A stretch of 64,000 nt of DNA from Spisula solida (taxonomy: Eukaryota; Mollusca; Bivalvia; Venerida; Mactridae). The stretch spans positions 17,177,130 to 17,241,129 of the forward strand of contig OX365949.1 in the NCBI GenBank assembly GCA_947247005.1, read 5' to 3'. Shown piece by piece: positions 22,163-37,000 of the stretch. The position numbers and the translations under genes are program-made. The first letter of the stretch is position 1. Each line of letters starts with the position of its first letter. The notes beneath the pieces were generated by a model, which saw nothing but the letters and a program-made list of their open reading frames with translations, ran no database searches and had not been told where the DNA came from.

Positions 22163-22689
22163 TCACAAATATTATAAAATAAACTTGTTTTTGCTTTAAT
22201 ACTAAAACTGTAAAATCTACATACACGATTTACCTTACTAGTTTTTTTTAAAAATAATATAATTAAAGATATTATATTATTTTCATATGCAGCATAAGAA
22301 AACTGAAAATTGTTTTGCTATAGTATACACTAGAGTTTGGCTTAAGTATACAATAGAGTGAATAAATTTGGACGTTGTAAAGTCATTTTGCGAAATCTCT
22401 TTAAATGCACATGATACTGAAAACTGGTAATAATAATAATTCACGTAGACTACTCAGTGACAAAATACTCAATCCACGCAGAGACCACGTGTTACTATTG
22501 CATCAATTAGGGGTAACATGTTATGTATATCACAGGACAAAAATAAACAAATTAGTATCTACTAAAATAAGGGAAGACAACTGGATAAGAAAAGTGACAA
22601 TTTCATCAAAGCTCTCTCAAGCCATCATAAGCACGTATTGCATAAAGTTATAATGCTATTTTGTATTTATATCAAAAGTGACGTCACGG

Positions 22690-25600
22690 TTATGACTGAT
22701 CTCGTAACTTTTCGGTAGACGTTGGCATATATGGGTGATATCTTACTGCAGGTTTGTGGTGAAGCCCTGACGTGGACCCTAAAACTCCCTTGAGTAACTG
22801 ACTCCTTAAAAATAGTTCGTGATTATACAATGACTGAGATGCTAACATTTGTCCGTAAATAGATGAGAATACGGAAGCGTCTGCTGTTGATAACCCGGAT
22901 AGTGAATTTTGACCGGAAGTGACGAATGCTGGGAACGGTTGTGACGAAACCGGAAGTGACGTAGGAAGAGCTCTCCATCCTTCAGACAGAACTGAAAATG
23001 AAAAATGAAAAAAGTTAAGTATTGGATACAGACTTAAGTATAAATTAACAAAGAATGCACACTTTTCATCGGAATAAAACTCTTCACCAGAAAGATTAAT
23101 CGAAAAGCACTTTTTACTCCATATTGTGAAAGCGATACAGTGTCACCTGACACCGGTTACCCGCTAAAATTGTACAGAACGGTGCATTTATCATCATTGG
23201 ACAGCTCTTTAACACAAGCGTTGACTGTACGCCACTTTTGTATTCCTTTCTAAATTGTTAGATCCAATTTCATATATTAACCGCCTATGAGACATGTTAA
23301 TGACTGCTCATGACTATTGATGTAACTATATACCGATAGAGGGTGCTTCAATGACCTAAATGACCTTTTAAATGCCTCATGGAGAATTATAAGAATTTAA
23401 ACAAAACTGTAAACGAGACTTGATCCCGATGTAAAAATTTCATCGGCAGAAATAAACAGAAAGTTTCAGGCGCCATTATTTGTGTATAATACCGTTGATT
23501 ATAAAACATTTAATACTGTACGCAAGTCGTAAACAATGTCACTAAAGGGCTAGTCAGTTCCTTATGTTTTTTCTATGAGTTTTTTTCTCCTCAATTTCTC
23601 ATAAACTTACTACTTTCTTTCACACCATCTTAGTTCCATATAGAACATAATTAAGAGCGAGGAGTATTTGAAACGAAACGTCGAAAATTAACTTTGAATT
23701 TACATAAAAAAATGTTGTAGCATTTTTCTGTTTATTTTTATTAAAACCGATAGTAACGTTACTTATGAAAAAGAACTTTACAATTTAGAATTTATAGAAT
23801 ATGTTTAAATTAGAATTATTGAACTATGTTCATATATTGCAATGCTTTTGGAGTCACGTGTTATGTATATATAGGTACATGTAATAGTCTGTATAATTAA
23901 AATCAAGTCCATACAATGTCTTACCTTTTTGTCTATCTTGTGGAGATAACCTAAGGGGATCAGCCATTTCCGGGTCACCGTAGGACCTTAAAGGGGTTCT
24001 TGGATAACCATGAGACTGCATCATGCTGTCCATGCCAACACTGAAAAAAAGAATAAAAATGTATAAAAATCCATTCATTATTATTTGGAATCAATATGAT
24101 GAAAGTAATTATAAAGATACAATAACATCATTTAATTTTCTCGACTATTGGTTGACGTGGGTACGTTTTGGTGGATGATTCGAATTTCACTATTTGTTCT
24201 GATTTTAGTACACTTTCAGTTTTTGTGTTATAACAATGGAGGTAAAGTTGTGGTTTCAGTCATGATGGGCAGATTACCACTCTAACAAGAAAGTTAAATT
24301 TAAATAACTTAAGGATACAAGTCACCGCTCTACCCCAGCACTGTCACGACGTGTATCAGGTTTCTAAAGGCAATTGGTCAATGTGTACGTAACAAAACAT
24401 GTACACTGTCTCATATTATGGCACCTATGTTGGCATGCATTATTCAATAAGCCAAGTAAAGGAAGATGGATAAGCTTTGTCAACATCATACAGTGATCGT
24501 GGTATCATTATCTCCCTATACGGTTACATCCGAACTCGCTTGTGCCATGGCAAACGTCAAGATACCGTGTATCATTCACTTAATGTCTTAATATTAATGA
24601 TTACACTGGTGAGTAATATTATCGGATGAACGTATACGAAAAAATACGACTTTGTAAATAAAATGGATAGGTGTCTTACAGTGGGGTGGTTTATGTTGTG
24701 ATATGTTGGCAAAAGAAACTGTACACCATCATTGAAAAAACAATCGCCTTGCGATTATAATAGTAGGGTGACAAACGCTGGAGTTACCCTGATGTCAAGC
24801 GCCCAGCGTAATACACTCTCGTGAGGAATGGATAAAGTCCATCTTGGCATGTACGCTAGTCACGGAATAGTTGTAATTTAGCCACAACGCGATGACTTGA
24901 CACCTGTTCGAGTATTCGACCATGTCTTATACTTACTTTTCAAACTCAGATAACCGCGTTGAATCCCTGAAACCTTTAGCGAACGGATTGCTGTCAATTT
25001 TGAGTTTTGTGATCTGAAATGAAAAACAATACCTTAACAATGGATATATTGCATGCTTGTATCAGGTAAAGTAAGAAAGAAAAGTGGGTGAGAACTGCAT
25101 GCTTCATTAACTGTCCAGACCACACAATGTATGTCTTAATGTACTTGTTGCAAACACTAAGCTCTTCTATCGCTAGACAGATAGGCGGGAAGGGGCCAGT
25201 GAACCTGAGTCAGGGTTAATGTTGCTGCCAGTTCCTGTTGGCTTGTACTGCTACTAGGCATGAAACGCTTATCAGCATAAAAATAAGAGTGTTTCACGTA
25301 ACTGTGTAACGCTGCTAATCTTGTGCCTGTTTCATTAAGTAGCGATGCGTGTTGTGAAATTAGAAAAGTTGAGAAGTAGTTGTGGTGTCTGGAGCCGATG
25401 CCAGTTTTATGTCAACCCTTGATTTACCGTCCTAGTTCATGTGAACGATTACAGAGTATGCTTTCAAATATACCGTTTATTCAAATAAACATTTCAGACA
25501 TAATACATGTAATGCATTACTTGGTGTAAGTCAATCTAGTGTAGGCGTATAACAGATATTTGTACAAATGTATTTAAAAATACATGAACGGACAAACTTG

Positions 25601-28600
25601 TTTTATCAATGTCCTAAACTAAGCAACCACCTATCTAAAGCAACAAATATGTGGTATTTGATATTCATTCATGATAAGCTACTTACATTGTAGTAGAAAG
25701 GATAAATTCGGGAACAAAAATTTTTGTTCGGTTTGGACAAATTTTCGATGTACTCGGAGTACGGATTTCTGCGATTATACTATACATAAACATTAGCAAG
25801 CACTCACCAGCTGATTTTGGTAGGCGGTAACTCCGATAAACACCGTCTCAGAGAAGATGAATGTTTTGTGTTCTACGTCATCAAGACTCGTGATCGGGAC
25901 CTTGGTGGTGTCGGATAGTTTCACTATGTGTATCCTGGGTTGGTATTTGTGCATCGAGTTTAATACAATCTGAAAATAAAAGGCATGCATTTATTAAAGA
26001 TGCGAAAGTTTAAAATCCGTTATTGATATGTTATTACCTGTGAGCCTTGAGCGAGCAGGTATATTGGATAGCACAAAGTAAAAAGTCCATGGAGGAGCAC
26101 GTGACCTGTTCTCGATGGTTTACGATTTCTAAAATAAATCCAAAAAAAGATTCATTTTGTCACTCTTATAGACAAAATGGTACTGCATGTATAAAGGCAG
26201 GACTTTAGTTCTAAAGCCATTATATCATATTACAGTGCACATATATTGAGGGTGTTGAAACAGCTGCGGTTTTGCAAACAATATTTTTTTATTTTAGGCA
26301 GCATTTAGTGTGAATAAAGTATTATTTACCTGTCCACTTTTGTCTTGTGTATTATTGGTGAGCTTCAGTTTCTCGAATGAGACAGTCTGTTTCATCAGTT
26401 GTTCACCGGAGAAGATGCCATCAGGGTGCATATACAGTCTCCTTGGTGGTGGTGGATCGGCCTTGCCAGCTACCAGCCAGGAGGACCGATGGTAGGCGTA
26501 GCGGTAACGTTTCTTGTCTAAAGGAACAATGTCCATGAGAACGGCATAACGGGATGAAGGTTCAAGCTCGGCGAATGATACACGAACTGTAGGAAACATG
26601 CGTCTGAAATATATGTAAATAATATACGTTTTAGGACAGGATCATTAAGAAACAAATATTAAGTTTAAAATCAAGCTAAGCTATTTTCCAAAAGTATGCG
26701 CTTCCGTGAATGTTGCGGAAGTTTGTGTTTTGGTAGAAACAGGTTATTACTCTCTTGAGCACTGTTAAATAAGCTTGTCACCGTACATAAGCGAAACACC
26801 ATTAAAGAAAGCATGGTGTCCAATACCAGAGATGTAACATATAAAATATGTTACCTCCCCCCCCCCCCCACAGTCAAGTACTAATTTCATTCTCAATGCT
26901 ATAGTTCATTCACACGTGCCACTCTATGATTATTTTCGCCATCTTTTAATGAAGGACAAGTGTAGAAACCACAGAATTTGATACGTTTCATAAAACCCCT
27001 CTACCACACATCACAGGAGCCATTGAAACTTGTAAATCAAGCGCTTGTGGCGTGTACAGTCGAGGAGCTACTCGATTAATATATTTGCACTTGCACCCAG
27101 AGCGTTTAAACGCAATAAATCAAGCAGCGTTTCCGTTCAGCGGCGTGCTCGAATATCTACTGACACCAAACTATTCACTTGATCTATAATTAAGGTATTC
27201 ATTTATGCCAACCGTCCATATGGAAGACTCAGGTATATATTTCACTATCATTGGTAGGTTTATTAAAATACTGAACACTTTTATGACGTCAGACGTGCAA
27301 CATTTGCCACGCATGCGCAGTAAAATTGTGTCAAATCATAAATATGAGCATCATTGCAAATAAAAAAGTTTTTGGTATATAATTATGAATTAAATTATAT
27401 TTTCACAAATATTTTAAAACTAATAACATGGCCACAGAGACTAGCATGCTGCTTTGCGGAAGGCAAATCTCAGAATGCCATCATGCGATTGGTCACAATA
27501 TTGGTAACACAAACGTTCTTATACCAAGCCAATCAGCAGTTCGATTTTTCAAGCATATATTACTGTATAGTTGAGGGAAGGTTGAGGTTTCGTCTAAGTT
27601 TTGGTTTTTACAACCATCTTTCCTGGTTAATAATAAATGTATCTCTCAATACCAACATACCCCATAGCAGCGCTGGGAAGAATTTAGTTTCTGATAAATG
27701 TACAGAAGACAAATAGTCAATTATGTTCCAATTAATATTTCGTACAATTCTTTCACGTTCTTATCTAATATGCATTACGATATATGACTTGACGTATGTT
27801 ATTTTAATGGTTTACTTCACACATGCCGTGTTATTAACTGCAGCCACGCCGCACCAAATGAGCTTTGCTTTCAACGAGCGTTTATTTCAGAAGATTAAAA
27901 AAAATACTAGTAAATTCGCGTGACAAATTTTCAAGTTTCACTTCTTCGATGAAAACGAAACCACGAGTTACTGAATGATCCGACGATGAAAATTATAGGT
28001 ATTAGCTGTAGTGTCAAGAATTATACGGCGTGAAATGATAATCCCTATCTAGAAGGGAAACCAAGACCTTGTAATGAGCAGGGTTGACTTTTCGTCGCTC
28101 TTAACGATTAACGTTTGAAAACGGGATGATTTTAAGTAGAGATTTCTTTTCTCGCTAACTTTCATTTACTTGCCAGTAAATAAATTATATGAGCTTAATT
28201 GAAATACTGTAAAACAGTTTATGTTCGAAAGCAAAAAAATGGACAATGGTTTTTTAAGTCTCAAAAAATACTATACTGGATTTGATTTTCGATGTCAATT
28301 ACAACCATCAATGTGTAATACTTTTACTTTATTTATTTATTTATTTATTTAATAATATGCGAAGTCTATAAATAGAGTCTAAACATCCTGAAACAGAAAG
28401 CCAAACTCAACAAGTATATATTTTTATTTCAAGATGAGTCATCGTACAAGCAGTAAGTTCACTGTGTGCTCATACAGAATGGTGTGATGACAGCGATATT
28501 GTCTATAGAATGAGTCACTATGTACCTAGACCGTACCATGGACATTCCATGGCATTGTTAAATTAACCGAAAATCGGGTTTTAATCAGACATCGCAAGAT

Positions 28601-31600
28601 TTACCCCAATAAAAACGCAACAGTTGAAGTATTCTTTGTAGCACAGCTGTAATTTTCTGATTTAACTCCAACCACCATGGACAGATTTTAATTTTTGATA
28701 AAATACATAAGGCCACTTGAAGATAAATGACTTCTCTGTCGGTATCTGATGGCCGCCATTGTTGTCATTTTAAAGCCAAATAATTGTGTCATTTAGTTAT
28801 CTTAAGCCACCGTTCATGTGACAACAAACTGAGTAATTGAGTGAACTTTTAACAGTAGATGTTTCAAACATTTACACTACTTTTCTTTATGATATTTTGA
28901 CTCTCAAATTACAACTCTTGAAAAGTGTGTTAGCACCCCGAGTATAGGGTCCCATTAACTAATGGATAATGATAGTACATTATATCAAATGCGCAAAATG
29001 ATTGGAAAATACAAGGCATGGTTATCTCCATAAAATTAAACATTGTTTTTTATGTACATGTATTTTTATTTTTTTAAAGCTAATAAAAAGGTTGTTGGCC
29101 ACAGCACCAGTTAATTAACTTGTACTGAAACACATAAAAGAAGAATTTGGAATCGTCACGAGTGTGTCACGTGACCTCTCTACACAATTATTATGCAATT
29201 TTACGCGTTCATGTTTTCATTAAAACTTTTTTTTACTATTTTACACGTTCGTGTCTTCATTAAAACATTATGTTTTTGCATGAGTGTTTATCTTGATACC
29301 TCTATTAAATATCAACAGTAATTAAAATGTTGGCAAATTTTGGCATGTTAACAGAAAAAAAACTAAAAGTTAATCAAACTTGCTGCAAACATGCGTAAGC
29401 ATAAATGCACATATTTGTCATAAAATATAATGATATCTTAAACTACATAGTTCAAATTTCTTTCTAGCGATAAACACGAAATTAACGAATAACTTTTGAA
29501 CATTAATGCAGGTTTTATGCGCTTCAAATTAACCTTCAATTTACTCCCTTGTATATAAATGCTAGGGTTGTCGGTTAGAAAATCTGTTAAATTTAACAGG
29601 TATCCGATTTCCGTAAAGAAAATTCTTTCCTTCGGCCAACGAAATTATCGACTTGTGTTATCAAATTCCGATAAACATTTCAAAATGATTGATTTACGTC
29701 CCTTTCAAAACTACATCTTTATCAGTTAGAAACAAACTACATTGAAGTGTTACAACGATGATTAAATAAATGAAAACTGATCAGCATCAGCCCCAGGCTT
29801 TGACAAGGTGATGTTTTGACACCTTTTCAGTATAACATCTTTATTTCAACTGCACCGAATCACTGGCTGATACGAAACTATTTGACATTGGACATCTACA
29901 TTCATTTTTTGGTTCAATTTGAAATTTCCTTAAGGTGTGAAATTCTAATCTGTCGTTCTGTTCAAATTCCGTGTAAAAGTCAGATGACACAATCTTGTAC
30001 AATGTGAGATGATAAGATCGCGTGAATAATTGTAATAATATTTGAATGTAAACATACACGAAATATTAGCCCTATGCAAATATTATTATATCTTTAAAGC
30101 GTTTACATCTCTATTAGCTATTTACTTGTACCTTGAAAAAATTAGAGACATTTCCACTTGACTTTTATTTGAGCCGTTAAATGTTATTTTTTTAAGTTCA
30201 GATGCCGATACGAAGCACAGAACGACCGAGAGTTTCTTTAATTAATTTCGACACATGTCTAGCGAACACTGCAGTCAAAAATGTTATCTAACCAAATTAA
30301 CGAAATAAAAAGAATCCAACACCTGACAGTTCTTTTTTCTTTGCTCTTATTACAACAGGTTGAAATCAACTTAACAGGAATAATTCGAATTTTATTAATA
30401 GGCACGATCTTAGTTCAACCAAATGTAACGACGTTAATTTTCTCACATTTAAAACTCGATCAATATAACCCATTCTCTTTTGTCTTCGTTAAATTTGCAT
30501 ACATTTATTCAAATGCTACAAGCGTTTGCTTTGTTTTGAGTTCATTAAAATCAAGCGTCCACGGAAGACTCTTCAATGAATAATGAATTAGAGTTAAATA
30601 AACAGGTCCATGCCCTTTATCCACATGATTAGTTTGTGTCGCTCTGCAAAAAGTTCGTTATGTGTCGCTGAATCGTTTCCTGACCATAGGTAACACAGAA
30701 CATATCAGGATAGAAAGTTCAAAGTCCACGTTATTGTGTTAAATGTGTTATTAGTACGGGACACTGTTGTTAATCAAGAATCAATGTATGGTCATGCTTA
30801 TGCAGCAGTTTTGCTGTTGGGTGTCAATTGCTCTTTTGTTTTCGTTTTCGATAAGATATGGTGACCCCTTTGTACAATTTTATTATTTGTCGAATATTCC
30901 ACGCTTTTGGCAAAAAAAAAATAATATCATAATATTTTTCATCTAAATTGTCCTTGAATCTGATATGTACGTGAAAGTTACATGCATACAAAACTTCAAC
31001 GCCCCTCCCAAATTCTAGTCCACGGTGACTTAATTCCGTTCAGTTCGAAACATAGGTCTTATAATTATAGTTTTAAATTTTTAACACCTGTTTTATATCC
31101 TTTAAAATCAGTGTGCTAGATCGCCATCACAATTCTGTATGTAATATCATACTCAAATCACTCGCCTCGTTCCATTGACGAGGTTTGGAAAACTTTTGTT
31201 TGAACCTAATTGTCGGCCATGTTGAACGGCGTGATTTCGTGATACCGGATTATTATGGTACGGAATACTATTATTTAACAGTGCACTCCATGTACTAAAC
31301 GTTCGGGGCTACTAAATGAGTTTTAAACAATGTTTTCATTGATAATCATTGAAGGTTACACCACAAATAAGGGGTTTCAAAATGTAACAAATCTTATGAC
31401 TAACTCAATTAAACATCTGGTTTTTTTCAAAAGCCCCCTTTTACAACTCCTTAAAGGGTTGTGTCTTAGTGTTTTTTTTTTATAATTTGCGGTCTTGTGA
31501 AAACGTACGGAAATTAATTTTCAGACAAAATCCGCATCGCCTGTGTCTTTAGAAGTATTCTAGTTTCATTTTGTTGAGGATATTATGGAAGATTGATTAT

Positions 31601-33649
31601 TATATTTGTTTGGTGTGTTCAATAAAAAATCCTAAGAAACACACACACACACACACACACACACACCGTCGTGTAGTTCATTGTATTTCTTGTATATTTT
31701 AATTATCAATCATTATAATGTTATGAATTAAAAGTTAAAAACTATAAAGAGTTTATTCCTACCTTCCGGTTTTGGTAATGATCATTTCTGTTCCAAGTTC
31801 ATTGAACTTCTCCCATAATTCTCTGGTCTCCAGTTTGCATTTTACAAGTGGAAGACATTCTGGGTTGGTTAGCTGGCACGGCACGGGTGTGACAGGACTG
31901 TCTGTACGTGCGGGCGATAATACGCCGCATTCACTCGGTGAAGCACACTCGTCATGTACTGAGTCTGTGTCCCGGACTGAATCTGAGTCAGAATCACTCA
32001 CTGAAGACATAAAAAAAGAATAAATAAAAGTATATTGACAACAATTTGTAAATAAATACTAGTATACTAGTTGTTGTACATTATTGATACGCCCCTGTGC
32101 GTGTTTATACTATTATATAATTAATATGATGTTTATTTTTATCAGAGACTATAAATAACATTTTCTTTAGCTATAGTACATGAATGATTAAACAACTCTT
32201 GGAAATAAAATTGGCTTAAATGTTTGAGATACGAAACGCATAATACGTATACTTTTTATGAACAATATTATTATAAGATAAGTACAAATAAAAACCTGAA
32301 TCGTCAAATATATTCTGGTGTTAGTGTGTACAATTGTATTCAGCTGGAATTGTAGATCTACTAATTAAAGCCCTTATTCTTTAAAGATAAGGTTCCGTAG
32401 AATGCGTTCAACAACATAAAAATCATAATCATTGCTATTAGCTGATAAAATAAGGAAAAAATACAACACAAAACTTCTGAATAATGTCGGCTTAAAGTTA
32501 AGAAACGTTAATTGACAGTTGCCTCTGATAAAAAACCTTCCAAAATCGGCATCTTTTAGAGATTCCTCTTAAGAAGATTTTGTTCTAAGATACCTAAAAA
32601 ATCGGTCATTGCAATCATCGCGATATTGGGAAAATTATTTATGGTCTTCTAAAAAACAAATCGGCGATGATTTCAAAGTAATAAATATAATCGAAGTACA
32701 TGATTTTTGAAGTTTTAATTGCTATTCGATCACGCCGGCATTGTGTATAAAGGGAAAATAATTACTGATAAAAATCTATATCTTTATCGATTAATTTCCA
32801 CTAAGTATCAATTTAAATTTTATCTGAAATATATTAGCGAATTTGTATTTTAATAACTTGTGCAATTTGTAAATAATAAATAGTCATTTAATACATAATA
32901 ATAAAAAGAGGATATTTTCACTTTGCGAAACATGAAAACTTGTGGAAAAAAAAAATAATTTAGCATTGTCGACTTGGATGGACTTGGAATTTATATTTTG
33001 AGAGAAAATGTTAAAACAAAACAAACATTAACTGCGTAAAGAACAATATTTATATATAAAAAAGAAATCACAAATTGATATACATTTGTATGTTTACTTA
33101 AGTTAAAATGTCCGGATCGTCATGTAAAACGCCGCTGTTATTTATCACCATTCTCAAAGACACATTAAACAGATTTTCAACAGCTAAAGTTGAAAAAGTA
33201 GCATATAAAAAGTCATAATAAAACTCATGTATATGTATATAGACATTACGTACGACCATAAAGTTTATATTCTCACAAATCGTACATGTTGCATATCAGT
33301 TCTTCTTTATAACGCATATTGCCAGTTCCAAATCAATGTACTTAAAGTACTGAGTACCGTGTAGTCACCACGCATGTTTAATTAACATGCGTGGTATCAC
33401 CCGAGAACCGAACAATACATAATCAGAAAAAATATATACTTTTAAGAAAGCATGTATATCATACTTTATATAATTAGAAACTTCATACTATTCGTATTAA
33501 AATGAATACATACCGGATGGTGAAACGTTGTCCGAAGCCCTTTTCAACGGTTGCTCTCCAATGATTGCAGCTATAGAAAACGCCGAGGCTTTAGACGACA
33601 TCTTCAAGCTAGCTGATGCTGAGTTCAAGTCAACTTCTTCACGAATCAT
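22690..33649 (-). CDS. tbx20: T-box transcription factor Tbx20, complete (7 exons, 434 aa)
   Basis: Exons, all GT-AG with matching phases: 33649-33514, 32000-31763, 26603-26330, 25969-25808, 25013-24937, 24040-23925, 22991-22690 (stop TAA). They total 1305 nt, close to the 447 aa of human TBX20. The N-terminus has an FSIAAII eh1-like Groucho-binding motif (residues 24-30), followed by an acidic serine/aspartate stretch (47-63). The T-box spans about residues 101-293, from [20 protein letters not shown] through [18 protein letters not shown] and [10 protein letters not shown] to [10 protein letters not shown]. The match to Tbx20 rather than other T-box classes rests on [13 protein letters not shown], the eh1 motif and the post-T-box [17 protein letters not shown] block. 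Tbx20 binds T-site DNA in the nucleus and regulates heart and neural development in other animals. The start is the first ATG after an in-frame TAA. The C-terminal 99 residues (exon 7) are rich in serine and leucine and not recognised. Confidence 0.95.
26604..31762 (-). other. Large second intron of tbx20
   Basis: A 5.2-kb intron inside the T-box coding region. It holds a C-run near 26856-26870 and a (TTTA)n microsatellite near 28328-28350; otherwise it is unique AT-rich sequence with notably few transposons compared with the flanks. Open frames here (for example 27354-27716, plus strand) show no family motif. Confidence 0.6.
31639..31666. repeat. (AC)n microsatellite
   Basis: About 14 uninterrupted AC dinucleotides, roughly 100 bp beyond the tbx20 exon-2 donor. 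Confidence 0.95.
33367..33395. repeat. Perfect short palindrome in tbx20 intron 1
   Basis: ACCACGCATGTT, loop TAATT, AACATGCGTGGT: a 12-bp perfect stem. It might be a dimeric protein-binding site or a relic of a small element. Confidence 0.6.
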
Positions 33650-33949
33650 TGTACACTTTTTAATAGTTATTGCACTTAATGTAACTATGTATTACGACAA
33701 AATCGCATAAAACACCAAAAACCTCCTTTCCAAAATGTTCCGTAAGAACTCAAATCCCATGTAGCATACAAGTACTGATTCACAATGTTTTGGATGCTCT
33801 GGTTAGAACCTAAATGTAATATGACAGTCCAACATTGATTTCATTACAATTTTCACACTCAAGCGAGATTTTATTTTCACAGAATGAGACATTAACGGCT
33901 AGGATCATTATTTTGTAATTCAGTAGATTCTGTACAGAATGAACCCGGT

Positions 33950-34060
33950 TGTAACGACGTCTCTCATTGGTCGATAGCCAACGGTGCGGAGTAAAATTAC
34001 AAATAGTGGGCGGGCGGAAATTTATCGTCCAATCGCATAATTAGATTATACAGAGTTATC
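33950..34060 (-). promoter_or_regulatory. Candidate tbx20 core promoter
   Basis: Some 300-400 bp upstream of the tbx20 ATG there is a local GC-rich patch with ATTGG at 33966-33970, a GC-box (GGGCGGGCGG, 34008-34017) and CCAAT at 34029-34033. Clustered CCAAT and Sp1-type boxes fit an RNA polymerase II promoter. No TATA box is placed and the start site is unknown. Confidence 0.4.
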
Positions 34061-37000
34061 GAGGATAGAATCGACAAACGCTCTCTGCAGCGTTCTAGAT
34101 TGGCAAAGAATTTATTGAAATTTTTCTACGGGGCAAGGGTTAGATCATTGGAAAAGTTTTGTCATATGATGTTATATGAAAGCCAAACAAATCATCGCCT
34201 CAACCTAATTATGAAACCTGTTTAAATTACCGGGATATGAAATGTCATATTTCTGGCAAACTTATGTTTTCTTTAAACAATCAGCAGACCATACATTCAA
34301 AGACACCTCTTTACTAATTGAACTACATGTATAATGATCTACCCTTGAATTTGTCTTCTGAAGATCTTCTGATTTTCCAAAAAAATGTCATCATCAACAA
34401 TAACCCCACAACAATAGTTTAAGGAACAAGCCTTACAAATTGCATAAACTATCTCATAAAATATGTAGAAATGTGTGTAACCCACCGTCAAGACGTCTAG
34501 ATGGGCGGGGGCACACATCATGCTAACAAGGAGGTGAGTTATACCAGATCCTAGACATTCTATGTGCTTCAGAAACAGACGTATATACACCAGAATGACA
34601 CTAGCTTATTGGTAATTAGCCGTGACAAATAGAATCAAGACGATAGTGTGCGACTTGAGTAAGGGTACGTTTTGTTGCCCGCCCAACTTGAATGTAGATC
34701 TTGTAGACGTGTATCCATTAGTAATGTAAGTCGGCAAGTTAGATGTTTTACCCCTGGATGCCAATGTCTAATCACTGTACTGTCTGTAGATTTATTTTGC
34801 GTCCGACTGAGACAGCCGTAGTGCGTGGCCATTCGGTTTTATCCCTGGCCAATGACCACCGGCTTCCTTGGAACAGACAGAAAGTTTGTGTGATACAAGT
34901 AATCCGGTGCGCTACCGTAGCTCCTTCAGAATTGAATCTTTGGTTCTTAAATGAGCCCAGAGTTTAGCACCGATAGACGCCGGTGAGGCTATATCATGGG
35001 TAGTTTGGGTACCAACCAGTTCATCTCTAGTTGGGTTGGGAAAGTCTGTAGATGAATTGGTAGTAATAAGTAAAAGTAGCGAATTGACGTAAGAGTAAAT
35101 ATATATTATGTATGTACAAAACCAGAAATTCATGAACGGGGACTTCAATATAATTATAATCTTGAAAGAAGTGACTGTTTCTTTAAGTTTGGGCCATGTC
35201 GAAGTTCAGACATTACAACAGTTCCTCTATATTATAGGGCATTTGACTTCGTGATCGAGCTTTGGTAAAATGTCTTGGGTCGTGATTTCGCAGATTATTT
35301 GATTTTGAGGCATGTTTCATCCATGAAATTAAAACAAACTTAATCATATACAATTAATAGTACAAGTTTATTTATTTTTTCTGATTTTTGAATCTTATAG
35401 TGGTTGCAAATGTAACGTGCCGTAAAACATGCAATGAAATAATAACTAAATAATAAATTAATTAAATTATTGAAAATACTAATTAATGTGAAAGAAAAAG
35501 AATAAAATTATAATAAAACATGTAATAAAAGCTAAAGTTTACTTAAAATATCCACCCGTTTAGTAGACTATTAAATGTGTTTACAATGATTATTTATATT
35601 TAGTAGAAAAGGGAGGTATTCCGTGTAACCGAACACCTATTTCCAAAACAAAAATTAAAACCACAATGGTGATGAATAGTGCTAATGATATTATTTCTTT
35701 AAAAGCCACTAATTACTTTTTTCTTTCGTGTACATAAGTATTTAGAATTAAGAACTTCGTGCATTTTTGAATCGAAGTTCAGTTCGGAACTTAAACGGTG
35801 TAATTAAAGGAAAATTTATTTTGACACCCGTTGAAAATACTTCTTTGTATTGTTTTTTATCGTAAGATCAGCGGTTAGCTCTCTATGAATAGTATCAGCG
35901 ATATCGGCCGGATAATATCACCTGGCTATTGTTCGCCTGGACAGATTATTACACATACAATAGTTTTAAATTAATGCAAATTTGATACAAGTATATTGCG
36001 GATGACTCACCCACCTCTGAGGGTCTATCTAATTAATCGAGTCTGCTTCGCGGCTCTTTGAGTTCTTTTTGAAAATACGCAACCCGGTAATTAATTTAAA
36101 TGGTTATCTATGGGAATCTTTACCGTTGGAATGCTTGGATATATTTATGTGTTATTGTATTATGGTATATATGAGAATTGTGGGACAATATAGACAACGA
36201 ATTTATACCCGAGTCAATGATGTTTAATTTTTTTATTACTAACCCAGTTCATTGTATAAATACACAGATGTGTTAGTGTGTTTTTCTGGACAAATGTATA
36301 TTGTCAGCTCCGTTTGATGAGGTCCCTGTTCAATACACATGTATATGATTTCAGGAACAAATATTTGTAAATGACGTGTCGTTATCTGCACGGACAAGAC
36401 TGGAAACATAATAATACTAGAAATATGGATAATAATAACCTCTCTATATTTTCCAGAAGATGACGAATCAATATACATGCAAACTATATCACATTATAAT
36501 TGGCGTGTTATTTTTTTTATCTTTATATTTATAAACAACAAGCATTTTATAAATAGTTTTATTAATACATTTTAAAAAATAATACAATCATCCTGCATCT
36601 CAGCACGTCAACCATTGGAATAAAACCGAAGCATTGTTAGTGGTTACCGGAATTGAATTAATCATCCGCCTGTCTTCGGCAGCCATTAAAATCTAATCGC
36701 ACTTAGTTGCGTATTAACAATCACCCGTTTTAAGCCACCATATTTGATATGCCACTCTGTCTGGCTGTTTATTCAGGTTATACGAAAGTCTATATGTACC
36801 TATTTGTTGTCTATTATTTTGGTGCAAAATGAATAGATCATCATTACGGCGATTGGTTTGTCGTTCTGGTTCCAACTTCTATTGGGGCAAAAGGTAACTC
36901 CGTTTTATGCCACGCCTGTATATATGAAATCAGAATAGACGAGTGATATTTCAAATATTGAGAAATTGTGAACATAATAATATTTATTCTAATTATTTTC

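Noticed and set aside
27354..27716. 120-codon plus-strand frame within tbx20 intron 2
   Set aside because: AT-driven composition, no recognisable motif, no splice or promoter support.
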